Source: JAKFVA01 sp046155225 (GTDB lineage: Bacteria; Pseudomonadota; Gammaproteobacteria; Burkholderiales; Burkholderiaceae_C). Taken from it: 27,306 nucleotides of DNA. How positions within the stretch are numbered: the stretch's first letter is position 1; every line of letters begins with the position of its first letter. The notes beneath the pieces were generated by a model that saw nothing but the letters and a program-made list of their open reading frames with translations, was not told where the DNA came from and did no database searches. The translations under genes were made by a program, and so were the position numbers. Shown here piece by piece: positions 1 through 6,886 of the stretch. The stretch lies in the NCBI GenBank assembly GCA_046155225.1, contig JBJXED010000110.1:1-27306 (forward strand). Direction: 5' to 3'.

Positions 1-238
1 CGTGGGCGTAGTGGCGGTTGGCGGTTTCGTACTCAACGTGGGCGGTGTTGATGGTGATGCCGCGAGCCTTCTCTTCTGGGGCTGCGTCAATTTGGTCGTA
101 GGCTTTGGCTTCACCGCCGAATTTGGCCGATAAAACAGTCGTAATGGCCGCCGTCAGTGTGGTCTTGCCGTGGTCAACGTGCCCAATCGTGCCTACGTTG
201 ACGTGCGGCTTGGTGCGCTCGAATTTCTCTTTTCCCAT
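1..238 (-). CDS. tuf: Elongation factor Tu, N-terminal part (cut by window edge)
   Basis: EF-Tu is the GTPase that delivers aminoacyl-tRNA to the ribosome. The start ATG is at 238-236 and the first 79 codons are present; the rest lies beyond base 1. The protein begins MGKEKFERTKPHVNVGTIGH and shows the P-loop GHVDHGKT followed by the switch I stretch with ARGITIN, both nearly invariant in EF-Tu. An AAAGG ribosome-binding sequence lies about nine bases upstream of the start. The gene follows the tRNA-Tyr, tRNA-Gly and tRNA-Thr genes on the same strand. This is the classical tufB arrangement and suggests co-transcription with the tRNAs. A second tuf copy elsewhere in the genome is usual but cannot be seen here. 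Confidence 0.97.
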   Translation of the reverse strand, partial: MGKEKFERTKPHVNVGTIGHVDHGKTTLTAAITTVLSAKFGGEAKAYDQIDAAPEEKARGITINTAHVEYETANRHYAH

Positions 239-279
239 GATCGAAAACCTTTTGAATAACTAAAAATGACTTAAATCAG

Positions 280-354
280 TGGTGCCCATTGCGGGAATCG
301 GACCCGCGACCTCTCCCTTACCAAGGGAGTGCTCTGCCACTGAGCCAAATGGGC
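280..354 (-). tRNA. tRNA-Thr (anticodon GGT)
   Basis: On the minus strand the sequence folds into a 75-base cloverleaf, including an encoded 3' CCA. The acceptor arms are GCCCATT and AATGGGC, the T-arm contains GGTTCGATTCC, and the anticodon loop TTGGTAA has GGT at 322-320. It lies 41 bases upstream of tuf, as expected for the thrT position of a tufB operon. Confidence 0.96.
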
Positions 355-471
355 TGAAAACCAAAACCTACCATTCTCCAAGCTGTTTGTGACACTCAGG
401 TCGCCCACAACTTCTGCAAATTACCTTCCGCCCCGATGGTCGCTATTAACGCCGCTGCGACCAGCCCAAAT

Positions 472-545
472 TGGAGCGGGTGAAGGGAATCGAACCCTCG
501 TCTTAAGCTTGGAAGGCTTCAGCTCTACCATTAAGCTACACCCGC
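472..545 (-). tRNA. tRNA-Gly (anticodon TCC)
   Basis: A 74-base cloverleaf on the minus strand with encoded CCA. The acceptor 5' side GCGGGTG pairs with CACCCGC, the T-loop is GGTTCGATTCC, and the anticodon TCC lies at 513-511 between CCT and AAG. It is separated from tRNA-Thr by 117 bases in which I see no gene, and from tRNA-Tyr by 19 bases. Confidence 0.96.
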
Positions 546-564
546 AAACAGACCCTAAATTCAT

Positions 565-650
565 TGGTGGAGAGGGCTGGATTCGAACCAGCGTACTCGT
601 TAGAGGGCAGATTTACAGTCTGCTGCCATTAACCACTCGGCCACCTCTCC
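565..650 (-). tRNA. tRNA-Tyr (anticodon GTA)
   Basis: An 86-base class II tRNA on the minus strand with encoded CCA. The acceptor GGAGAGG pairs with CCTCTCC, a long variable arm follows the anticodon stem, and the anticodon GTA is at 616-614. The long variable arm together with GTA identifies tyrosine. It is the first gene of the tRNA-tuf transcription unit. Confidence 0.96.
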
Positions 651-662
651 AGAGAGCCGGAT

Positions 663-671
663 AATATAGCA
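663..671 (-). promoter_or_regulatory. Candidate extended -10 promoter of the tRNA-tuf operon
   Basis: On the minus strand TGCTATATT forms an extended -10 element (TG, one base, TATATT) about 12 bases upstream of the mature tRNA-Tyr 5' end. It is followed by a GC-rich discriminator (ATCCGGC), as is usual for stringently controlled stable-RNA promoters. No good -35 hexamer is visible. It sits in the short gap between the DUF1643-like gene and tRNA-Tyr. This is inferred from sequence only. Confidence 0.5.
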
Positions 672-690
672 TGAATTGCGGCTGCCTTGC

Positions 691-1416
691 TTAAATTTCC
701 GGGGTGACTGCGGGACTCAGGCGCTCTATCTGCGCCTGCATATCGTCCAGCCAGTGCTGCTGCAAGTCGGAACGCTGCGGCAGGGGGTGGCGGTACTGCA
801 TGCCGCCGCAGTGCAGCCCCCATAGCGTTCTGCCGCCCAAAGCCGCCAAAGCAGCGTTTGCCAGTGGTGCCAACGGTTTGGCCATGCCCCAGGCACACAG
901 CACGGGCACCTGCGGCGCGCCCAATGCACGCGCCAACTCCCCCGCACGCGCGGCACTGAAAATGCTGTGCCTGTCGTCGGGCAGCAGTGCCAGCAGTTCA
1001 AACAGCCGCGCGCTCTGGGGGGTTCGCAAGTCCGACAAATTGATCACGCGGATATGCCCAATAGCGCGCTGCGGGCTGCAGCGCAACGCCAGCTTCATCA
1101 ACTGGTATTGGGTCCGGTCGGGTAGCGCCGGCGCCCACCCCTGGGCGTCCGGGGCTTGCAGCGGCCGGGACGCGCCGGGGTTCATCATGACAACAACCCA
1201 GTCCGCCGCTTGCTGCCGAACCGCTGGCCAGGGCAGCGTGTGGTCAACGATCTCCAGGTGGCTGCGCAAGGCGTGACGCAGACCACTTGGAGCCGCTTTG
1301 GCCTGAGCGGTATTGCCTTGAATGCAGTCGCCCAGCTCCGCTTCGTAGTAGCGGCCGTAGACCGCAAAGCGCCCCCGCAACTCGGCGGCGGTCACTGCCG
1401 CAGCCGGTGACTTCAC
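691..1416 (-). CDS. DUF1643-like protein, last gene of the trp operon
   Basis: A 241-residue cytosolic protein without signal peptide or membrane segment. The stretch VVVMMNPGASRPL, followed about 40 residues later by HIRVINLSDLRTPQSA, resembles the MLNPS and NLF-R pattern of the DUF1643 family, whose function is unknown to me. A GTG start is chosen because it overlaps the trpC stop as GTGA, so translation is probably coupled to trpC. No biosynthetic step of tryptophan is missing that it would obviously fill. In several relatives I recall a uracil-DNA glycosylase gene at this place, but the glycosylase motifs (GQDPYH type) are absent here. The family assignment is moderate and the function is not known. 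Confidence 0.75.
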   Translation of the reverse strand: MKSPAAAVTAAELRGRFAVYGRYYEAELGDCIQGNTAQAKAAPSGLRHALRSHLEIVDHTLPWPAVRQQAADWVVVMMNPGASRPLQAPDAQGWAPALPDRTQYQLMKLALRCSPQRAIGHIRVINLSDLRTPQSARLFELLALLPDDRHSIFSAARAGELARALGAPQVPVLCAWGMAKPLAPLANAALAALGGRTLWGLHCGGMQYRHPLPQRSDLQQHWLDDMQAQIERLSPAVTPEI

Positions 1417-2213
1417 GCAAACAGCGCAGCCAGCGCCGCCCCGGGCTCGTCGGCGCGCATGAAAGTCTCACCGACCAAAAAGGCTTGCACGCCCGCTTGG
1501 CGCAGCCGCTGGACATCGGCCAGTGTCACGATGCCGCTTTCCGTCACTAACAACCGGTCCGCAGGCACCTCTTTGACCAAATCCAGCGTGGTCTCCAGCC
1601 GCAGCTCAAACGTGCGCAAGTTGCGGTTGTTGATGCCGATCAGCGGGGTGTTGACGCGCAGGGCGCGCTGCAACTCGGCCGCGTCATGTGACTCGACCAG
1701 CACCGCCATGTCGAGGCTGCGGGCACAAGCGGCCAAATCGGCCATCTGCGCATCATCCAGCACCGCAGCAATCAGCAAGATCGCATCGGCACCCATCGCG
1801 CGGGACTCGTAGATTTGGTAGGGCTCAAGCATGAAGTCTTTGCGCAGCACCGGCAAATCGCAACTGGCGCGCGCCTGCTTGAGGGCATCAACCGAGCCCT
1901 GGAAAAATTGCACATCGGTCAGCACCGACAGGCAGGCCGCGCTGACCCCATCCGCACCCTCGGCGTAGCTTTGTGCGATGTCGGCAGGGATAAAGTCAGC
2001 CCGCAGCACGCCTTTGCTCGGGCTGGCCTTTTTGATTTCGGCGATCACTGCCGCCTGGCCCGCCTTGACTTTGCGCTGCATCGCGCCCGCGAAATCCCGC
2101 GTGAGCACACGGCTTTCGGCGTCGGCCCGGACACTGGCCAGCGGCCTGCGCTGCTTGGCAGTGGCCACTTCTTCGCGTTTGGCGGCGATGATCTGGTTCA
2201 GGATGTCAGGCAT
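1413..2213 (-). CDS. trpC: Indole-3-glycerol phosphate synthase
   Basis: TrpC closes the indole ring by converting carboxyphenylamino-deoxyribulose phosphate to indole-3-glycerol phosphate in the cytosol. The 266-residue TIM barrel shows the family signatures AEIKKASPSKG (catalytic Lys), ACLSVLTD, VLRKDFM, GINNRNL and VTESGI. The start follows the trpD stop by six bases, with GGGAAG near the end of trpD as a possible ribosome-binding site. The loop before ACLSVLTD reads EGADGVSA, about four to five residues longer than I expect for this family. The 3' end overlaps the DUF1643-like gene by four bases. It is monofunctional, with no fused TrpF. Confidence 0.97.
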   Translation of the reverse strand: MPDILNQIIAAKREEVATAKQRRPLASVRADAESRVLTRDFAGAMQRKVKAGQAAVIAEIKKASPSKGVLRADFIPADIAQSYAEGADGVSAACLSVLTDVQFFQGSVDALKQARASCDLPVLRKDFMLEPYQIYESRAMGADAILLIAAVLDDAQMADLAACARSLDMAVLVESHDAAELQRALRVNTPLIGINNRNLRTFELRLETTLDLVKEVPADRLLVTESGIVTLADVQRLRQAGVQAFLVGETFMRADEPGAALAALFA

Positions 2214-2219
2214 GGAGAC

Positions 2220-3269
2220 TCACTTCCCGGCCGTGGCCGCAAGTTGCTGGGTGGTTGCCGCCAGCGCCTCGAGCTTGCTGAGCGCACGGCCTGATTCGAC
2301 GGCAGCCTGCGCGAGTTGCAGGCCGATGAGCAAAGAGTCGGCCACATTGGCCGTGTACAAGGCCACCCCGGCGTTGAGCAGCGCAATCTCGCGCGCCGGG
2401 CTTTTCTCATTGCGCAGCACCGACAGCAGCATGGCACGCGACTGCTCGGGCGTTTCCACCCGCAAATTGCGGCTGCTGGACATGGTCAGGCCAAAGTCTT
2501 CGGGGTGAATTTCAAACTCGGTGACTTCGCCGTTTTTCAGCTCGCCAACCAGCGTGGCGGCCCCCAGCGAGACCTCGTCCAGCCCGTCACGCCCATGCAC
2601 GACCAACGCGTGCTGCGCCCCCAGCCGTTGCAGGGCGCGCACCTGGATGCCGACCAGATCGGCATGGAACACGCCCATCAGAATATTCGGCGCGTCGGCG
2701 GGGTTTGTCAGCGGTCCCAAAATATTGAACAGCGTCCGCACACCCAACTCCTTGCGCAACGGCGCGACATTTTTCATTGCCGGGTGGTGGTTGGGCGCGA
2801 ACATGAAGCCAATGCCCACTTGCGCCAGGCAGTCGGCGATGGCTTGCGGCGGCAGGTGGATGTGCACGCCCAATGCCTCCAGCACATCGGCGCTGCCGCT
2901 TTTGCTGCTGACGCTGCGCCCGCCGTGTTTGCACACCTTGGCCCCGGCTGCGGCGGCGATGAACATGGCGCAGGTGGAAATGTTGAAAGTGTGCGCGCCG
3001 TCGCCGCCGGTGCCGACGATGTCGAGCAAATGGGTCTTGTCAGCGACCTCGACTTTGGTCGAGAACTCGCGCATGACCTGTGCAGCGGCGGTGATTTCAC
3101 CAATGGTTTCTTTTTTCACGCGTAAGCCGGTGAGCAGCGCTGCCGTCATGAGCGGCGACATCTCGCCCGACATGATCAGCCGCATCAGGTGCAGCATCTC
3201 GTCGTGAAAAATCTCGCGGTGCTCGATCGTGCGCTGGAGCGCTTCCTGGGGGGTGATACGGGGCGGCAT
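2220..3269 (-). CDS. trpD: Anthranilate phosphoribosyltransferase
   Basis: TrpD transfers the phosphoribosyl group of PRPP to anthranilate, the second step of the tryptophan branch. The 349-residue protein has the helical N-terminal domain (MTAALLTGLRVKKET), then the PRPP-binding glycine loop DIVGTGGDGAHTFNIS, the loop KHGGRSVSSKSGSADVLEALG, and the motifs FAPNHHPAMKNV and LFNILGPLTNP. The length is normal. It is separated from trpG by about 100 bases holding a dispersed repeat, whereas trpE-trpG overlap and trpD-trpC are only six bases apart. This spacing is the one loose joint of the operon. The ATG has only a weak AGAG upstream. Confidence 0.97.
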   Translation of the reverse strand: MPPRITPQEALQRTIEHREIFHDEMLHLMRLIMSGEMSPLMTAALLTGLRVKKETIGEITAAAQVMREFSTKVEVADKTHLLDIVGTGGDGAHTFNISTCAMFIAAAAGAKVCKHGGRSVSSKSGSADVLEALGVHIHLPPQAIADCLAQVGIGFMFAPNHHPAMKNVAPLRKELGVRTLFNILGPLTNPADAPNILMGVFHADLVGIQVRALQRLGAQHALVVHGRDGLDEVSLGAATLVGELKNGEVTEFEIHPEDFGLTMSSSRNLRVETPEQSRAMLLSVLRNEKSPAREIALLNAGVALYTANVADSLLIGLQLAQAAVESGRALSKLEALAATTQQLAATAGK

Positions 3270-3321
3270 GGCGGGGCAACTCTAAAATAGGCCAACAGTG
3301 GAGATTTTTCAAAGATTTTAT

Positions 3322-3378
3322 GTAAAACCAGGCTCTAGCCAAGGTAAATATTGCCGGTATAGCTCACCAATTTATAGC
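3322..3378 (-). repeat. Dispersed short repeat, copy at the trpG/trpD junction
   Basis: Read on the minus strand this 57-base segment starts with GCTATAAATT and contains AGCTATACCGGCA, then TACCTTGGCTAGAGCC. It aligns without gaps to the copy inside thiL (33 of 45 bases by hand) and to the copy inside the rlmL-type gene (31 of 45). It is clearly more AT-rich than its surroundings. Its first bases contain the trpG stop codon TAA (3374-3372). The pairs GCTATA and TAGAGC can form an imperfect stem, so the RNA might fold between trpG and trpD. Confidence 0.8.
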
Positions 3379-3959
3379 AAAAAATTGCGCAGCAGATCCA
3401 TCCCATGTTCGGTCAATATCGACTCGGGGTGGAACTGTACGCCCTCCAACCGCCCCTTCTGGGGAAACCCTGCATGGCGCACCCCCATGATCTCGCCATC
3501 GGCGGTTTGCGCGGTAATTTCCAGGCAGGCGGGGAAGCTTTCCCGCTCGATCGCCAGCGAGTGGTAGCGGCAGGCACTGAACTGCGCCGGCAGGCCGGCA
3601 AATACGCCTTGCTGCGTGGTTTGAATCACACTGGTTTTGCCGTGCATCAATTGCTGCGCCCGCACCACTTTGCCGCCAAATGCCGCGCCGATGCTTTGGT
3701 GGCCCAGGCACACGCCCAGGATCGGCAGCTTGCCCGCAAAGTGCCGGATGGCAGCGACCGAAATCCCCGCTTCGGCGGGTGAGCACGGCCCCGGCGACAC
3801 CACCAGCCGGTCCACCGGCCCGGCGGCCATGCGCTCGGCCAGCGCTTGCAGTGTGAGCTCGTCATTCATCACCACGTCCACTTCTGCGCCGAGCTCGCCA
3901 AAGTACTGCACCAAGTTGTAGGTGAAGCTGTCGTAGTTATCGATCATGAGCAGCTTCAT
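3372..3959 (-). CDS. trpG: Anthranilate synthase component II (glutamine amidotransferase)
   Basis: TrpG hydrolyses glutamine and supplies ammonia to TrpE for anthranilate formation. The 195-residue class I amidotransferase shows MIDNYDSFTYNLVQYFGELG at the N-terminus, SPGPCSP, the nucleophile elbow GVCLGHQ with Cys84, and FHPES with His177 and Glu179, so the catalytic triad is complete. The start ATG overlaps the trpE stop as ATGA, favouring coupled translation and a 1:1 complex. The protein ends abruptly with RNFLL because a dispersed repeat supplies the stop; relatives usually continue a few residues further. It may also serve para-aminobenzoate synthase, as is common for TrpG/PabA, but nothing here tests that. 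Confidence 0.97.
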   Translation of the reverse strand: MKLLMIDNYDSFTYNLVQYFGELGAEVDVVMNDELTLQALAERMAAGPVDRLVVSPGPCSPAEAGISVAAIRHFAGKLPILGVCLGHQSIGAAFGGKVVRAQQLMHGKTSVIQTTQQGVFAGLPAQFSACRYHSLAIERESFPACLEITAQTADGEIMGVRHAGFPQKGRLEGVQFHPESILTEHGMDLLRNFLL

Positions 3960-5893
3960 GCGCCCGCTCCTGGGGAATGGCTGCTGGCCGCTGGGTGCAA
4001 GCGCTCGAACTCGGCCCGCTCGAAGGCGATGAACGCGTCAATCATCGCTCGCCAGGTGGCCTCGCACACCGCCTCTGGCGCGCCGGCCTCGCGCGCCATG
4101 CGGCGCACCCGCTCAATGATGAACTCAATGCGCGGGCGGTCCACAATCTGGCCCGGGTCCGACTTCAGCCGCGCGGCCTGCGCCACGTACCCTGTGCGCT
4201 CAGCCACCAGTGCCACCAGTTGCTGGTCGAGCGTGTCAATGCAGCCACGCAACTCGGTCATGTTCGCGCAGGCCCTGGCCTTGCGCAGCGGGGGCGGCAG
4301 CGCTACGGCACTGCCTTGCTCCGAGGCCAGGCCTTGCTCCACCAGCTCTGCCGCACGCAGCAAGGCGCGCGCCTTGGCTTCGGTCTCGGCCCATTCCAGC
4401 TCGGGCACGCTGTCGGCGACGATGCCCGCAGCCGCTTGCACGTACAAGGTCTGGTCTTTGACAATGCCGGTGCGAATCGCAATCGCCACGTCCATGTCAC
4501 CCGCAAAACTCAGGTAGCCGCAAGCGCCGCCGTAGAGGCCGCGCTTGCTGGGCTCGAGCACATCGATCAGTTCCATCGCATGGACTTTGGGCGCGCCCGT
4601 CAGCGTGCCCGCCGGGAAAGTGGCGCGCAGCACGTCCATGTTGCTGGTGCCGGGCTTGAGCACGCCCTGCACATTGCTGACGATGTGCATCACATGGCTG
4701 TAGCGCTCGACCGTGAACGACTCGGTCACCTTGACGCTGCCGACCTGCGCAATCCGGCCGATGTCGTTGCGGGCAAGGTCAATCAGCATCACGTGCTCGG
4801 CGCGCTCTTTCGGGTCGGCCAGCAGCGCTTGCTCGGCCGCCAGGTCGGCCTGCGGCGTGGCCCCGCGCGGCCGGGTGCCTGCCAGCGGGCGGATGGTGAT
4901 TTGCTGGCTGGGGCGGCTGGCTTGGCCTTCAGCGCCCGCAGGCGCGACGCCCTCTGCGCCGGTACGTGCGGCCTGCACCGCCTCCTGGCGCACCAAAATC
5001 TCGGGGCTGGCACCGACCACGGAAAAATCACCAAAGTGGTAGTAGTACATATAGGGGCTGGGGTTCAAGGTGCGCAGGGCCCGGTACAGCAGCAGCGGCG
5101 AGTCGGCAAACGGCCTGCTCATGCGCTGACCCACCTGCACCTGCATGAAATCGCCCGCTGCGATCAAGTCTTTGGCGCGGGCCACCGCAGCCAAATAATC
5201 CGCCTTGGGGAATTCGCGGTGCACCGGGGCCGGGGCGGCGCTGGGCGCGCTGCGCTGCAGGTCGGCCTCGCTGACGGGTTGCGCCAGCCGCTGGCTCAAT
5301 TCCGCCAAACGCTGCACGGCCGCGGCATACGCGCCGCTCTGGCCAGGGTCGGCATAGACGATGAGCGACAACTTGCCCGAGAGGTTGTCAATCACCGCCA
5401 GCTCTTCGCACTGGAGCAGCAAGATATCCGGACAGCCCAGCGTGTCGGGCGGGCAGGAGGCCTGCAATTTCTTTTCGATATGCCGCACTGTGTCGTAGCC
5501 AAAGTAGCCGGCCAGGCCGCCGCAAAAGCGCGGCAGCTGCGGCATGGGCGCCACCTTGAAGCGGCTCTGGTATTGGGCAATGAACGCCAGCGGATTGGCC
5601 TGCGAAGTCTCGGCCACCTGACCGCCCGTGACGATCTCGGTCAGCACCTGCGCGCCAAAACCCCGGCTGCGCAGCAGGGTTTTGGACGGCAAGCCAATAA
5701 AGCTGTAGCGGCCAAAGCGCTCGCCGCCGACCACCGATTCGAGCAAAAAGCTGTGCTGTCCGCCCGCCTGCGAATGCGCCAGCTTGAGGTACAGCGACAG
5801 CGGGGTTTCCAGGTCGGCAAAGCGCTCGGCTACCAGCGCGATACGGTTGTAGCCCTGCTCTGCCAGGGCGGCGAATTCTTGTTCAGTGATCAT
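3956..5893 (-). CDS. trpE: Anthranilate synthase component I fused to a C-terminal chorismate mutase (AroQ/PchB type)
   Basis: TrpE makes anthranilate from chorismate; this 645-residue protein also carries a chorismate mutase-like domain. The TrpE part (about residues 1-515) has the feedback tryptophan-binding LLES motif at 50-53, then IRPLAGTRPRG, DLARNDIGR, and the chorismate-binding stretches TFPAGTLTGAPK and YGGACGYLSF. After a linker rich in Ala, Pro and Arg, residues 545-630 begin MTELRGCIDTLDQQLVALVA and continue with ER, ARLKSD, VDRPRIEFIIERV and a final AMIDAFIAFE helix. This is the three-helix AroQ layout with its Arg and Lys positions. The frame is open with no internal stop. I chose the start at 5893 because GGAGAAG precedes it at six-base spacing; an ATG four codons upstream overlaps that site. 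An Ala/Gly-rich insertion lies before ITIRPLAG. In relatives I recall the mutase as a separate gene. Confidence 0.93.
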   Translation of the reverse strand: MITEQEFAALAEQGYNRIALVAERFADLETPLSLYLKLAHSQAGGQHSFLLESVVGGERFGRYSFIGLPSKTLLRSRGFGAQVLTEIVTGGQVAETSQANPLAFIAQYQSRFKVAPMPQLPRFCGGLAGYFGYDTVRHIEKKLQASCPPDTLGCPDILLLQCEELAVIDNLSGKLSLIVYADPGQSGAYAAAVQRLAELSQRLAQPVSEADLQRSAPSAAPAPVHREFPKADYLAAVARAKDLIAAGDFMQVQVGQRMSRPFADSPLLLYRALRTLNPSPYMYYYHFGDFSVVGASPEILVRQEAVQAARTGAEGVAPAGAEGQASRPSQQITIRPLAGTRPRGATPQADLAAEQALLADPKERAEHVMLIDLARNDIGRIAQVGSVKVTESFTVERYSHVMHIVSNVQGVLKPGTSNMDVLRATFPAGTLTGAPKVHAMELIDVLEPSKRGLYGGACGYLSFAGDMDVAIAIRTGIVKDQTLYVQAAAGIVADSVPELEWAETEAKARALLRAAELVEQGLASEQGSAVALPPPLRKARACANMTELRGCIDTLDQQLVALVAERTGYVAQAARLKSDPGQIVDRPRIEFIIERVRRMAREAGAPEAVCEATWRAMIDAFIAFERAEFERLHPAASSHSPGAGA

Positions 5894-6261
5894 GCACTTC
5901 TCCATGCATCAGCGCTGGGCTGAGCGCATTCAAACCATGGGATGGACGGCTGCGCTTGCGGCGCAAGCGCAGCTCTTGGGCTGGCGCGGGCTGCACGTGG
6001 CAGGCAAGGTCAACGCCAGCGCCGGTCGCGGGTTGCAGGCCCCGCGCAAGCGCAGACCGGTGAGCACGCCGCAGGGCAAATAACAACCCGCCAATGTAAA
6101 TTTAGCTGCATAAATTCGAGTCTAGCATTGGCCTGCCAAGGTAAACCCTCTGCCGCGCGGCAACCGCAACAGGAATAATTTGCTTACAAAAAGAGGGGTC
6201 GGTGTCATTTGCCCGAAAGCCTTGCCTGCTAGGCGCATTCACTTATCTTTAGGAGACAACT
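5894..6261. other. Divergent intergenic region between trpE and the chalcone-isomerase-like gene
   Basis: These 368 bases hold no convincing gene. The trpE-proximal 190 bases are GC-rich, while 6090-6200 is distinctly AT-richer and probably contains the two divergent promoters. I find no hexamer pair good enough to call. No tryptophan-rich leader peptide is visible on the minus strand, so classical attenuation is not supported. Bases 6118-6155 (TCTAGC, then GCCAAGGTAAA and TGCCG) resemble part of the dispersed repeat found in trpG/trpD, gph, thiL and the rlmL-type gene and may be a decayed copy. Confidence 0.6.
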
Positions 6262-6855
6262 ATGAAATCACTCAAGCAATTGCTGGCCATCGCGGCGTTG
6301 TGCGGCGTGCTGCCCGCAGCTACTGCGGCGGTTATCGACGTCAATGGCGTTAAATACGAAGACACTGCCACCATCCGCGGCACGCCGGTCGTGCTCAACG
6401 GCGCGGGAACGCGCTACAAGGCGATTTTCAAGGTCTACACCGCCGGGCTTTACTTGGGCAAAAAAGCCGACACGCCCGAAGCCGTGATCGCCGCTACCGG
6501 CCCCAAACGCATGGCCATCCAGATGCTGCGCGACATCGATACCAAAGAACTCGGCAAACTGTTCACCCGCGGCGTGGAAGACAACACCAGCCGCTCTGAG
6601 CTACCCAAACTGATTCCTGGCTTGATCCGCATGGGCCAGATTTTTGCCGACCATAAAAAGTTGGTGCCCGGCGACACATTCTCAATAGAGTACTTTCCGA
6701 ATGTAGGCACCGTGATTACTATCAAGGGCGTGGTGCAGGGTGAGCCGTTCAAGGAGCCCGAGTTTTTCAATGCCATGCTGAGCATCTGGCTGGGCAAAAA
6801 CCCTGCCGACGCCAACCTCAAAGAAGCCTTGCTCGGCAAACCGACCAACTTCTAG
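6262..6855 (+). CDS. Exported chalcone-isomerase-like protein
   Basis: A 197-residue protein with a typical Sec signal peptide: a KSLKQ start, a hydrophobic core, and cleavage probably after ATAA near residue 23. It is therefore likely periplasmic. The mature part has the bacterial chalcone isomerase-like fold signature: VNGVKYEDTATIRGTPVVLNGAG, then KVYTAGLYLGKK and a conserved C-terminal FFNAMLSIWLG. The family is widespread in proteobacteria. Its ligand is unknown and plant-type chalcone isomerase activity should not be assumed. A strong AGGAGA lies five bases before the ATG. It stands alone: trpE is divergent upstream and gph is convergent 31 bases downstream. Confidence 0.85.
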   Translation: MKSLKQLLAIAALCGVLPAATAAVIDVNGVKYEDTATIRGTPVVLNGAGTRYKAIFKVYTAGLYLGKKADTPEAVIAATGPKRMAIQMLRDIDTKELGKLFTRGVEDNTSRSELPKLIPGLIRMGQIFADHKKLVPGDTFSIEYFPNVGTVITIKGVVQGEPFKEPEFFNAMLSIWLGKNPADANLKEALLGKPTNF

Positions 6856-6886
6856 ACGCGCAGTACGCGCCTTGGCGCACCAGCGG

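Noticed and set aside
3977..5923. A 648-codon open frame on the plus strand antisense to trpE
   Set aside because: It is a by-product of GC-rich codon usage opposite a clear conserved gene. It has no family features, is Arg/Gly/Ala-rich, and lacks a ribosome-binding site.
5894..6120. Tryptophan attenuator with leader peptide upstream of trpE
   Set aside because: No short frame with adjacent Trp codons is present on the minus strand and no terminator/antiterminator pair was seen.
6180..6261. Promoter TTGCCT/TATCTT for the chalcone-isomerase-like gene
   Set aside because: The -10 lies directly against the ribosome-binding site, leaving too short a leader; a second pair, TTGCTT/TGTCAT, is too weak.
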